Source of the DNA: Methylococcales bacterium
GTDB lineage: Bacteria; Pseudomonadota; Gammaproteobacteria; Methylococcales; UBA1147
Assembly: GCA_024958995.1 (NCBI GenBank)
Contig: JANXGZ010000190.1
Span: 1-6,690 of the forward strand
Length of the DNA: 6,690 nucleotides
Direction: 5' to 3'
The notes beneath the pieces were generated by a model. The model saw only the letters and a program-made list of their open reading frames with translations, did no database searches and was not told the DNA's origin. A program made the position numbers and the translations under genes. Positions 1 to 6,320 of this stretch are shown here, piece after piece (position 1 is the stretch's first letter; each line of letters starts with the position of its first letter).

Positions 1-273
1 GGAATGATCTGGGCGGTTCCCGAGAAGATACCCCTCGAACTATCGGAACTGGTGAGGAAACTGCGAGGTGCGATTGCCGAACCTGGGGTCAGAGTTGACG
101 CTCGCCCTTACCGGCCACATGTCACCCTGGTCAGGAAGTTTCGCGGATCCCTGCAACCGCTTCGGGTTCAACCGCTCGCTTGGCAGGTCCGCGGATTTAC
201 ACTGGTCGAGGCAATGCTTTGCGCCGAGGGGTCGATCTATACGGGCGTCAAGACCTGGGCACTGACAGGTTGA
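1..273 (+). CDS. thpR: RNA 2',3'-cyclic phosphodiesterase (2'-5' RNA ligase family), 3' end only
   Basis: This is the C-terminal part of a 2H-phosphoesterase of the ThpR/LigT family. These cytoplasmic enzymes open 2',3'-cyclic phosphates on RNA ends and can join or cleave 2'-5' linkages in vitro. The frame is open from base 1, so the ATG at 4 is probably an internal methionine and the gene starts upstream. Counting from that methionine, the second HxTx catalytic motif is visible as RPHVTLVRK (His39, Thr41). It is followed by the family's C-terminal strand pattern FTLVEAML...GSIYTGVKTWAL. The first HxTx motif should lie in the missing part. A ThpR or CinA-type gene just upstream of recA is common in gammaproteobacteria. 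The stop at 271-273 is followed by a 147-base gap before recA, so cotranscription is possible but not shown. Confidence 0.82.
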   Translation, partial: GMIWAVPEKIPLELSELVRKLRGAIAEPGVRVDARPYRPHVTLVRKFRGSLQPLRVQPLAWQVRGFTLVEAMLCAEGSIYTGVKTWALTG

Positions 274-371
274 CTGGTCGCAGGCGTGAGCGGGAGCGGT
301 CTGACCGGTTTGTCGGGCTACTTCTGTGGCCCCGGTCGCGAAAGAATGAACTAGGTCGTACCGATAGGCTA

Positions 372-380
372 TGGGATAAT
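372..380 (+). promoter_or_regulatory. candidate recA promoter, extended -10
   Basis: The sequence TGGGATAAT has a TGn extension followed by GATAAT, a 5 of 6 match to the sigma-70 -10 box. Transcription would start near 386-388 and give a leader of about 33 bases before the recA start at 421. No good -35 hexamer lies 16-18 bases upstream (TAGGTC at 17), which fits an extended -10 promoter but keeps the call tentative. No CTG-N10-CAG LexA operator was found in the 147-base spacer. Confidence 0.4.
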
Positions 381-383
381 GCG

Positions 384-412
384 CCGTTGTGTAGTGGCAA
401 CCACTTTAACGG
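384..412 (+). promoter_or_regulatory. inverted repeat / leader hairpin before recA
   Basis: Two nested perfect stems are visible. The outer arms are CCGTT (384-388) and AACGG (408-412). The inner arms are AGTGG (393-397) and CCACT (401-405) around a CAA loop. As RNA this forms a hairpin covering nearly all of the predicted leader and ending 8 bases before the recA ATG. As DNA it is a dyad directly downstream of the candidate -10 box, where a repressor operator would sit. Which of the two it is cannot be told from sequence. Confidence 0.45.
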
Positions 413-420
413 TAAATCGA

Positions 421-1449
421 ATGGACGAAAACAGGAAAAAAGCGCTCGCAGCAGCTCTGCTTCAAATTGATAAACAGTTTGGAAAAGGTTCGGTCATGAG
501 GATGGGTGATATCTCGTCGGACGGGGATTTGGAGGTCGTTTCGACCGGTTCCCTGAGCCTAGACATTGCTTTGGGCTGCGGTGGCCTGCCGAGGGGTCGT
601 GTCGTCGAGATCTACGGGCCGGAATCTTCGGGTAAGACCACCTTGACGTTGGAAGTGATCGCGCAGGTGCAACGTTCGGGCGGTACTGCCGCGTTCGTTG
701 ACGCAGAGCATGCGCTAGATCCTGCCTACGCAAAAAAGATCGGGGTCAACGTGGATGAATTGCTGATTTCCCAGCCTGATACCGGGGAACAGGCACTAGA
801 AATCACGGACATGCTGGTTCGGTCGGGCGCGGTCGACATTATCGTGATCGACTCGGTTGCTGCGCTGACGCCGAAAGCAGAAATCGAGGGGGAGATGGGC
901 GATTCCCATGTCGGGCTGCAGGCCAGACTGATGTCCCAGGCACTAAGGAAACTGACAGCCAACATCAAGCGTTCGAATACCCTGGTAGTCTTCATAAACC
1001 AGATTCGCATAAAGATCGGGGTCATGTTCGGAAATCCGGAAACGACAACTGGCGGGAACGCGCTCAAATTCTATGCTTCGGTCAGGCTGGATATTCGCCG
1101 GATCGGCGCGATTAAGAAAGGCGACGAGGTGGTTGGCAACGAGACGCGGGTCAAGGTGGTCAAGAACAAGGTTGCGCCTCCATTTCGTAAGGCCGAGTTT
1201 GAAATTCTTTACGGGGAGGGGATTTCTCGCGAAGGAGAATTGATCGATCTGGGCGTCAAGCACGGCTTTGTTCAGAAGTCTGGATCTTGGTACAGCTACG
1301 ACAATGACCGGATTGGCCAGGGTAAGGAAAATGTCAAGGAATTCCTGCGCGATAACGTGGACATTGCTGAGCAGTTGGATCGGCAGATCCGTGACCAAGT
1401 GTTCGGAATCCGCCAGCTTGATCAGGAGGCGGAGGGAGGTTCCAGCTGA
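421..1449 (+). CDS. recA: DNA recombinase RecA
   Basis: RecA is the ATP-dependent strand-exchange protein of homologous recombination and the co-protease that triggers LexA cleavage in the SOS response. The 342-residue product matches the family closely. It has Walker A GPESSGKT at 66-73, catalytic Glu96 in DAEHALD, Walker B IIVIDS with Asp144, DNA-binding loop L1 around 154-165, Gln194 in FINQ, and loop L2 around 195-209 (IRIKIGVMFGNPETT). The C-terminal tail is short and only mildly acidic, ending EAEGGSS, so it is about ten residues shorter than in E. coli. The start at 421 gives MDENRKKALAAAL, which lines up with the E. coli N-terminus. An upstream in-frame ATG at 379 would add 14 residues without family support and overlaps the candidate -10 box. 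No Shine-Dalgarno sequence precedes 421, which is unusual for a highly expressed gene. The gene overlaps recX by four bases. Confidence 0.97.
   Translation: MDENRKKALAAALLQIDKQFGKGSVMRMGDISSDGDLEVVSTGSLSLDIALGCGGLPRGRVVEIYGPESSGKTTLTLEVIAQVQRSGGTAAFVDAEHALDPAYAKKIGVNVDELLISQPDTGEQALEITDMLVRSGAVDIIVIDSVAALTPKAEIEGEMGDSHVGLQARLMSQALRKLTANIKRSNTLVVFINQIRIKIGVMFGNPETTTGGNALKFYASVRLDIRRIGAIKKGDEVVGNETRVKVVKNKVAPPFRKAEFEILYGEGISREGELIDLGVKHGFVQKSGSWYSYDNDRIGQGKENVKEFLRDNVDIAEQLDRQIRDQVFGIRQLDQEAEGGSS
1435..1440 (+). promoter_or_regulatory. strong ribosome-binding site for recX inside recA
   Basis: The recA 3' end carries the purine run AGGAGGCGGAGGGAGGT (1424-1440), whose last six bases GGAGGT match the anti-Shine-Dalgarno sequence. 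Five bases separate it from CTG at 1446-1448, an ideal spacing. The run encodes the recA tail residues EAEGG, so it is constrained by both genes. It is the main support for placing the recX start at a CTG. Confidence 0.65.
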
Positions 1450-1931
1450 CGGGTGGCGGAAGCCCACCGGAAGCGAGTATCCGGCAGACCTGCCTGAGGT
1501 TACTGGCGCGCCGTGAGCACAGTAGCGACGAGCTGAGGCGAAAACTCAGAAGCCGGGGTTTCTCCGGTGCAGACATCGATCCGGTGCTGGAGCAGCTCCA
1601 ATCGACGGGACTGCTGAACGCGGTCCGTTTCACGGAGCAGTACATCGAGGCTAGGGCTGCAAAAGGCTTTGGCCCTGTGCGAATTGCCGCGGAACTGCGC
1701 GAACGCGGGATTGATCGAGGTCTTGTTGACGAAATGCTTGACCGATGGTCGGGTGACTGGCAAGTCGTGGTGTACAAGATATGGAGGAAGAAGTACTCCG
1801 GTGATCCGAGACGCGATTTCAGGGAGAGGGAAAAGCGGACCCGCTATCTCGTCCAACGCGGGTTCACGGCAGAGCAAATACGCGTTTGTATGGCAGTCGG
1901 CGATGCTGAAGAGTTCCAAGCCCGCTCTTGA
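1446..1931 (+). CDS. recX: regulatory protein RecX (probable CTG start)
   Basis: RecX binds RecA filaments and blocks or reverses their extension, limiting recombinase and co-protease activity. The product has three-helix repeats typical of the family. Recognisable segments, numbered from the CTG, are RREHSSDELRRKLRSRGF (about 22-39), YIEARAAKGFGPVRIAAELRERGI (66-89) and KRTRYLVQRGF (130-140). Homology to E. coli RecX begins well upstream of the first GTG in this frame (1584), and the stop that opens the frame is at 1419-1421. Between them there is no ATG, GTG or TTG. CTG at 1446 lies five bases after GGAGGT, overlaps the recA stop as CTGA, and gives 161 residues, near the 166 of E. coli RecX, with about the right N-terminal length. 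ATC at 1479 is a less attractive alternative. The overlap implies translational coupling to recA. A sequence error for ATGA is possible. Confidence 0.9.
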   Translation: MTGGGSPPEASIRQTCLRLLARREHSSDELRRKLRSRGFSGADIDPVLEQLQSTGLLNAVRFTEQYIEARAAKGFGPVRIAAELRERGIDRGLVDEMLDRWSGDWQVVVYKIWRKKYSGDPRRDFREREKRTRYLVQRGFTAEQIRVCMAVGDAEEFQARS

Positions 1932-1963
1932 CAGCCAGGAACGGCTGTCCCCTCTGGGGCTGT
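1931..1963 (+). promoter_or_regulatory. nested inverted repeats upstream of alaS
   Basis: ACAGCC (1931-1936) can pair with GGCTGT at 1943-1948 (loop AGGAAC) or with a second copy of GGCTGT at 1958-1963. CCCC (1949-1952) pairs with GGGG (1956-1959) around TCT. The first hairpin can coexist with the CCCC/GGGG hairpin, but the long-range pairing displaces both. No U-run follows, so this is not a convincing intrinsic terminator. A TTGACA at 1928-1933 has no matching -10 at proper spacing. It could be an alaS leader switch or an operator, since AlaRS is known to repress its own gene in E. coli, but no function is demonstrated. Confidence 0.35.
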
Positions 1964-2048
1964 GCATTATGGTAGAGTGCGGCAAGTCCTTGGGCAGATG
2001 ACACGGTTGCAGTCGAATTTTGTAGGTATTGTTTAAGAAACGGATCTG

Positions 2049-4658
2049 ATGGAAAAAATGTCCAGTGTGCAAGTCCGCACTGCCTTTCTCGAGTTCTTCA
2101 GCCAGCGCGGCCACCAGTGTGTACCCTCGAGCCCGCTGGTTCCCTGGAACGACCCCACCCTGCTGTTTACCAACGCCGGCATGGTCCAATTCAAGGATAC
2201 CTTCCTTGGTCACGAACGCCGGGATTACAGTCGTGCCGTGTCCAGTCAGAGGTGTGTCCGGGCCGGGGGCAAGCACAATGATCTCGAAAATGTCGGCTAT
2301 ACCGCGCGTCATCATACCTTTTTCGAAATGCTCGGCAATTTCAGTTTCGGCGATTATTTTAAGGCCGAGGCTATCCGGTACGCCTGGGGGTTCCTGACTG
2401 ATGGATTGAAGATCCCGCCCGAAAAGCTCTGGATCACGATCTACAAAGACGATGACGAGACGGCGGCGCTCTGGTTGGACAAGATGGGTGTGGATCCCAA
2501 TCGGTTTTCCCGGCTCGGTGAAGCTAGTAATTTCTGGTCGATGGGCGATATTGGTCCCTGCGGGCCGTGTACGGAAATCTTTTACGACCATGGCGAAGGA
2601 GTTCCGGGGGGACCGCCGGGTTCGCCCGATGAGGACGGTGATCGTTACATAGAATTGTGGAATCTCGTGTTCATGCAGTACGAACGTTCGGCCTCCGGTG
2701 AACTGAGCGACCTGCCCAGGCCCTCGGTTGATACCGGCATGGGTCTCGAAAGGATTGCGGCCGTGATGCAGGGAGTGCACAACAATTACGACATTGATCT
2801 GTTTCGTAACTTACTCACTTCGGCGGCCAAGATCGCCGGGACTGATGACCTGAGCAACAATTCTCTTCGTGTTATTGCGGACCATATCCGTTCATGCAGT
2901 TTTCTTATTATTGACGGTGTCCTTCCCTCCAACGAAGGTCGTGGTTACGTCCTGAGGAGGATCATCCGTCGGGCGATTCGCCACGGTTACCAATTGGGCA
3001 TTGAGGGCAACTTTTTTCACCAACTGGTTGCGCCTCTGGCTGTGGAAATGGGGGAGGCCTTCCCGGAATTGGTGAAAAATCGGCAACACGTTGAAAAGGC
3101 CCTGCTACAGGAAGAAAAACGCTTTGCCGAGACCCTCGGCCAAGGCATGAAAATTCTTGAGAATTGCATGAGCGGCTTGGTCGGCAAGGAGATCCCGGGA
3201 GAAACCGTATTCCAGCTTTACGATACCTATGGCTTTCCTGTCGACTTGACTGCAGACTTTGCACGCGAACACGGACTCGGAATCGATTCCGCCGGCTTCG
3301 AGACAGCTATGGAAGCGCAGCGGCAAAGGGCGAGGGCTGCTAGCCGTTTCCGAACAGAAGAAGGGTTGGAGACTGGGGTGGACGATCAAACCGAGTTTGT
3401 GGGTTACGACCATCTGGTGGTGCAGGCTCGGGTGCTTTCGGTGATCAGGGACGGCAGCCCGGTTGAGAGTCTTGGGCAGGGTCAAGCCGGTGCGGTGGTA
3501 TTGGATCGAACACCTTTCTACGCCGAATCGGGTGGCCAAGTTGGCGACAAAGGGTGCATTTCGACGTCCGCCGGACATTTCTTAGTCAGTGAAACGGTGA
3601 AACAGGGTGAAGGGATTTACATTCATTACGGGCAAATTGAATCGGGATCTATCGATATCGGCGAGGGCTGCGGTGCCGAAGTGGATGCGCCGACCCGTCA
3701 GGCAACCGCCCTCAACCATTCGGCAACTCATCTTGTGCATGCGGCCTTGCGCAGTGTACTGGGCAAACATGTCACCCAGAAGGGTTCGCTGGTCGATGCC
3801 GATAAACTGAGATTTGATTTTTCACATTTTCAGCCCATGACCAGCGAGGAAATGACGCGGGTAGAGGAAATGGTCAACGAACAGATCCAGTGTAACGCGT
3901 CGGTGAGCGTCGATATCATGGGTCGGGATGATGCGATGAATGCCGGGGCGATGGCGCTTTTCGGAGAAAAGTACGGCGATCGTGTTCGGGTTCTGAAGAT
4001 CGGCGATTTTTCCACCGAGCTTTGCGGAGGTACGCACGTTAGCCGTGCCGGAGATATTGGCTATTTCAAGCTCCTCAGTGAAACTGGTGTTGCGGCCGGG
4101 GTCCGTCGGATCGAGGCGGTCACTGGACGGCAGGCAGTCATATGGGGTGCTGAAAGCGGTGGTTTGCTCGAGGAGATCTCCGCTGCTCTCAAGGGAGATC
4201 GGGGTTCGGTTATGGGGCAGGTTCAGCAATTACTTGACCGAAACAGACAACTGGAAAAGAAAGTCGAACAGCTCAGGGATAAGCTCGCCAGTTCAGTCGG
4301 AGGGGATCTCAGCAGCCAGGCAGTGGATGTGGGCGGTGTCAAGGTTTTGGCGGCACGACTGGATGGCGTCGATTCAAAGTGGCTGCGCAACACGATGGAT
4401 CAGTTAAAGAACAAGCTGGGTTCGGCTGCGATCGTGCTCGCTACGGTCAACGGTGAGAAGGTGAGCCTGATTGCCGGGGTCACAAGGGACAAGACTGACC
4501 AGATCCGGGCTGGAGATCTGGTGAACGTGGTTGCTGCGAGAGTCGGAGGCCGGGGTGGCGGGCGTCCTGACATGGCCCAGGCAGGCGGGAACCTGCCGGG
4601 AGAATTGAATGCTGCCCTGGATAGTGTCAGTGATTGGGTCCGGGAGCAACTGGGGTAG
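2049..4658 (+). CDS. alaS: alanine--tRNA ligase
   Basis: AlaRS is the cytoplasmic class II synthetase that charges tRNA-Ala and hydrolyses mischarged Ser- and Gly-tRNA-Ala. The 869-residue product is full length (E. coli 876). The N-terminal aminoacylation core includes NDPTLLFTNAGM (34-45), RCVRAGGKHNDLENVG (68-83), the TARHHTFFEMLGNFSFGDYF segment (85-104) and DTGMGLERI (228-236). A tRNA-recognition stretch RGYVLRRIIRRAIRHG lies at 298-313. The editing domain has its four zinc ligands intact: His557 and His561 in NHSATH, and Cys659 and His663 in CGGTH. A leucine/lysine-rich coiled coil spans about 720-750. The C-Ala domain has GGRGGGRPDMAQAGG at 833-847. The start is ambiguous: 2049 has GGA four bases upstream, while ATG at 2058 gives MSSVQVRTAFLEFF, which fits the E. 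coli N-terminus equally well. The gene lies 117 bases after recX and 34 bases before lysC. Confidence 0.97.
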   Translation: MEKMSSVQVRTAFLEFFSQRGHQCVPSSPLVPWNDPTLLFTNAGMVQFKDTFLGHERRDYSRAVSSQRCVRAGGKHNDLENVGYTARHHTFFEMLGNFSFGDYFKAEAIRYAWGFLTDGLKIPPEKLWITIYKDDDETAALWLDKMGVDPNRFSRLGEASNFWSMGDIGPCGPCTEIFYDHGEGVPGGPPGSPDEDGDRYIELWNLVFMQYERSASGELSDLPRPSVDTGMGLERIAAVMQGVHNNYDIDLFRNLLTSAAKIAGTDDLSNNSLRVIADHIRSCSFLIIDGVLPSNEGRGYVLRRIIRRAIRHGYQLGIEGNFFHQLVAPLAVEMGEAFPELVKNRQHVEKALLQEEKRFAETLGQGMKILENCMSGLVGKEIPGETVFQLYDTYGFPVDLTADFAREHGLGIDSAGFETAMEAQRQRARAASRFRTEEGLETGVDDQTEFVGYDHLVVQARVLSVIRDGSPVESLGQGQAGAVVLDRTPFYAESGGQVGDKGCISTSAGHFLVSETVKQGEGIYIHYGQIESGSIDIGEGCGAEVDAPTRQATALNHSATHLVHAALRSVLGKHVTQKGSLVDADKLRFDFSHFQPMTSEEMTRVEEMVNEQIQCNASVSVDIMGRDDAMNAGAMALFGEKYGDRVRVLKIGDFSTELCGGTHVSRAGDIGYFKLLSETGVAAGVRRIEAVTGRQAVIWGAESGGLLEEISAALKGDRGSVMGQVQQLLDRNRQLEKKVEQLRDKLASSVGGDLSSQAVDVGGVKVLAARLDGVDSKWLRNTMDQLKNKLGSAAIVLATVNGEKVSLIAGVTRDKTDQIRAGDLVNVVAARVGGRGGGRPDMAQAGGNLPGELNAALDSVSDWVREQLG

Positions 4659-4692
4659 CGGCTTTTTTAACAGATTCAGGAATACAGCGAAG

Positions 4693-5913
4693 ATGGGACT
4701 GTACGTATACAAGTTTGGCGGAACCTCGGTAGGGACTGCCGAACGAATCAAGGCCGTGGCCGACAGAATATTTTCGGCACGCGAAAGAGGGCACGATATC
4801 GTTGTGGTTGTTTCGGCCATGAGTGGGGAAACCAACCGCTTAGTGGCACTGGCTCAGGAGATGCAGGAAGAGCCCGAACCGAGGGAAATGGATGTCTTAT
4901 TGTCGACCGGAGAGCAAGTGACCATTGCCTTGCTGTGCATGGCATTGCGGGACAAGGGGATACCGGCTATTTCCTACACCGGTGGCCAGGTGAGAATTCT
5001 TACCGATGATTCGCACACCAAGGCGCGTATTCAGGAAATCGACAGTGACCGAATTCACGGTGACCTGTCGGCGGGGAAGGTGGTTGTGGTGGCGGGATTC
5101 CAGGGAGTAACCGAGTCGGGCAGCATATCGACCCTGGGCCGGGGTGGTTCGGATACCACCGCCGTGGCGCTGGCGGCCGTTTTGGAAGCGTCCGAATGTC
5201 ACATCTACACGGATGTTGATGGGGTTTATACTACCGACCCGCGCATCGAACCTCGGGCACGCCGGCTTGAACGAATAACTTTCGAAGAAATGCTGGAGAT
5301 GGCGAGCCTCGGATCCAAGGTTCTGCAGATTCGCGCGGTCGAATTTGCAGGTAAATACAATGTACCCCTAAGAGTGTTGCCTTCGTTCAGTGACGGGGAA
5401 GGTACTCTGATTACCTACGAGGAATCGAAAATGGAAAAAGCCCTGGTTTCGGGTATCGCATTTAATCGGGATGAAGCGAAAGTGACCATTGAGGGCATTC
5501 CGGATCGGCCGGGAGTCGCTTCCAGCATTCTGAGCCCTGTGGCTGATGCCAACATTGAAATTGACATGATCATCCAGAACGTTGCCGAAGACGTGACTGC
5601 GGATTTTACCTTCACGGTGCATCGAAACGATTACCGCAAGGCCTACGAAATCCTGTCGTCAACCTGTCGCCAACTTGGGGCGAGAAAAGTCTCGGGCGAC
5701 GAACAGATTGTCAAGATTTCCCTAGTAGGGGTCGGCATGCGCTCCCACGCGGGGATTGCGAGTACCATGTTCAAGGCACTCGCTGACGAAGGCATCAACA
5801 TCATGATGATTTCGACATCCGAGATCAAGATTTCTGTTGTGGTCAACGAGAAATACCTGGAGTTGGCGGTGAGAACGTTGCACAAAGCTTTTGGTCTGAG
5901 CGAAGCTGTTTAG
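4693..5913 (+). CDS. lysC: aspartate kinase (Pseudomonas-type, two ACT domains)
   Basis: This enzyme phosphorylates L-aspartate to 4-phospho-aspartate, the first step toward lysine, threonine, methionine and diaminopimelate. The 406-residue product has the kinase signature YKFGGTSVG at 6-14, VVSAMSGETNRL (39-50), STGEQVTIAL (71-80), TLGRGGSDTTAVALAA (147-162) and TDVDGVYTTDPR (173-184). Two ACT domains follow, around 262-330 (VTIEGIPDRPGVASSIL) and 341-400 (ISLVGVGMRSHAGIASTMF). There is no homoserine dehydrogenase domain. Length and layout match the monofunctional Pseudomonas/Bacillus AKII class, which is feedback-inhibited by lysine, often together with threonine; that is known for the class and not shown here. 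The ATG at 4693 puts the N-terminus at the family position. Its nearest Shine-Dalgarno-like AGGA (4678-4681) is 11 bases away, which is weak. The 34-base gap after alaS suggests one operon. Confidence 0.95.
   Translation: MGLYVYKFGGTSVGTAERIKAVADRIFSARERGHDIVVVVSAMSGETNRLVALAQEMQEEPEPREMDVLLSTGEQVTIALLCMALRDKGIPAISYTGGQVRILTDDSHTKARIQEIDSDRIHGDLSAGKVVVVAGFQGVTESGSISTLGRGGSDTTAVALAAVLEASECHIYTDVDGVYTTDPRIEPRARRLERITFEEMLEMASLGSKVLQIRAVEFAGKYNVPLRVLPSFSDGEGTLITYEESKMEKALVSGIAFNRDEAKVTIEGIPDRPGVASSILSPVADANIEIDMIIQNVAEDVTADFTFTVHRNDYRKAYEILSSTCRQLGARKVSGDEQIVKISLVGVGMRSHAGIASTMFKALADEGINIMMISTSEIKISVVVNEKYLELAVRTLHKAFGLSEAV
5431..5913 (+). other. in-frame internal start, putative aspartokinase beta subunit
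   Basis: ATG at 5431 is codon 247 of lysC and is preceded by GAGGA (5419-5423) at a seven-base spacing, a better initiation signal than the one before the full-length start. Translation from here gives a 160-residue protein beginning MEKALVSGIAFNRDEAK and holding both ACT domains. In Bacillus subtilis AKII and related alpha2-beta2 aspartokinases, the beta subunit is made from an internal start at nearly the same codon. The same arrangement is inferred here; whether it is expressed cannot be seen. Confidence 0.55.
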
Positions 5914-6230
5914 CTTATTCGGGCGAGAAATGGTTTTTCAGGGTGCCTTCAATCAGGGTTCGGAAAAAGCGTCTAAGTGAACATGTTGGCAAGTACAGGG
6001 AGGGTTCGGCAATCCGACCGGACCCATTACAGGAACAACAGACGGCAAAGTGAGCGATTCTTGAGTTTGCCGGTTGGTCGTTGAATGTGAGCATGTCTCT
6101 ATCTAGGATGGTTATCGGTGTACGATGCTGTAATTGGTAGAACGGAACCGAATTCCAGCCGCTTGCTTGGTGTTTTGGGTTGAGTTTTTTCGGACTGGTT
6201 TGATCATACTTAGCCGTAGTAGAATGATAC

Positions 6231-6292
6231 TATGCCAAATGTATGGACTAGCAATGCTAGGAATTCGATGTATGCCGAGCACATTTGGCATA
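6231..6292 (+). repeat. 12-bp perfect inverted repeat in the csrA leader
   Basis: TATGCCAAATGT (6231-6242) and ACATTTGGCATA (6281-6292) are perfect reverse complements separated by 38 bases. The loop contains a second hairpin, CTAGC (6248-6252) and GCTAG (6256-6260), flanked on both sides by GGA (6245-6247 and 6260-6262). ATGTATG also occurs twice as a direct repeat (6239-6245, 6268-6274). The right arm ends 17 bases before the GGAG at 6310-6313 that serves as the csrA ribosome-binding site. TTTT follows at 6294-6297, too short for a convincing terminator. Confidence 0.7.
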
Positions 6293-6299
6293 CTTTTAA

Positions 6300-6317
6300 G
6301 GAAGTAGACGGAGCGGA
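6300..6317 (+). promoter_or_regulatory. csrA ribosome-binding region with clustered GGA motifs
   Basis: GGAG at 6310-6313 lies seven bases before the csrA ATG and is the ribosome-binding site. GGA occurs three times here (6300, 6310, 6315). GGA is the core of CsrA-binding sites, and in E. coli CsrA represses its own translation by binding several such sites over the ribosome-binding region. The same control is a reasonable inference, not shown. Confidence 0.5.
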
Positions 6318-6320
6318 TAG

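Larger units (their letters stand above)
5914..6320 (+). other. lysC-csrA spacer without a credible gene
   Basis: These 407 bases hold no recognisable protein. Two short + strand reading frames, 5930-5980 (16 codons) and 5983-6081 (33 codons), look like chance. No strong intrinsic terminator follows lysC. Three stem-forming repeats are present. One is GGGTTCGG/CCGA-ACCC at 6002-6025, eight pairs with a four-base bulge. The second is CGGCAAA/TTTGCCG at 6043-6072, and the third is a 12-bp repeat at 6231-6292. A T6 run at 6185-6190 has no clear stem before it. The second half is more AT-rich than its surroundings and presumably contains the csrA promoter, but I could not fix a -35/-10 pair. A small RNA in the first half is possible. 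Confidence 0.6.

Noticed and set aside
379..420. N-terminal extension of RecA from ATG at 379
   Set aside because: The extra 14 residues have no counterpart in the family, the ATG overlaps the candidate -10 box, and 421 aligns with known RecA N-termini.
2005..2048. alaS promoter (TTGCAG at 2007-2012 with GTTTAA, or TTGGGC at 1990 with TCGAAT)
   Set aside because: Each pair matches consensus poorly and they contradict each other; choosing one would be guesswork.
1500..2780. 426-codon open frame on the - strand across recX and alaS
   Set aside because: It is antisense to two certain genes, has no recognisable motif and no ribosome-binding site that I could see. Long antisense frames are expected where + strand codon bias suppresses stops.
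4640..4668. Terminator after alaS (T6 run at 4663-4668)
   Set aside because: Only about three pairs of stem can be drawn before the T run, and lysC starts 34 bases after alaS, so a terminator there is unlikely.
4609..4692. Longer lysC start inside alaS
   Set aside because: The added residues come from the alaS 3' end read in another frame. MGLYVYKFGGTS at 4693 is the normal family N-terminus.
5930..6081. Two small open frames (16 and 33 codons) after lysC
   Set aside because: Very short, with no recognisable family. The second has no Shine-Dalgarno sequence and is arginine-rich in a way that chance frames often are.
6199..6233. csrA promoter (TAGAAT at 6220-6225 or nearby hexamers)
   Set aside because: TAGAAT is a fair -10 box, but no -35 hexamer fits at 16-18 bases; TTGATC at 6200-6205 is only 14 away. 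Several equally weak alternatives exist, so no call was made.
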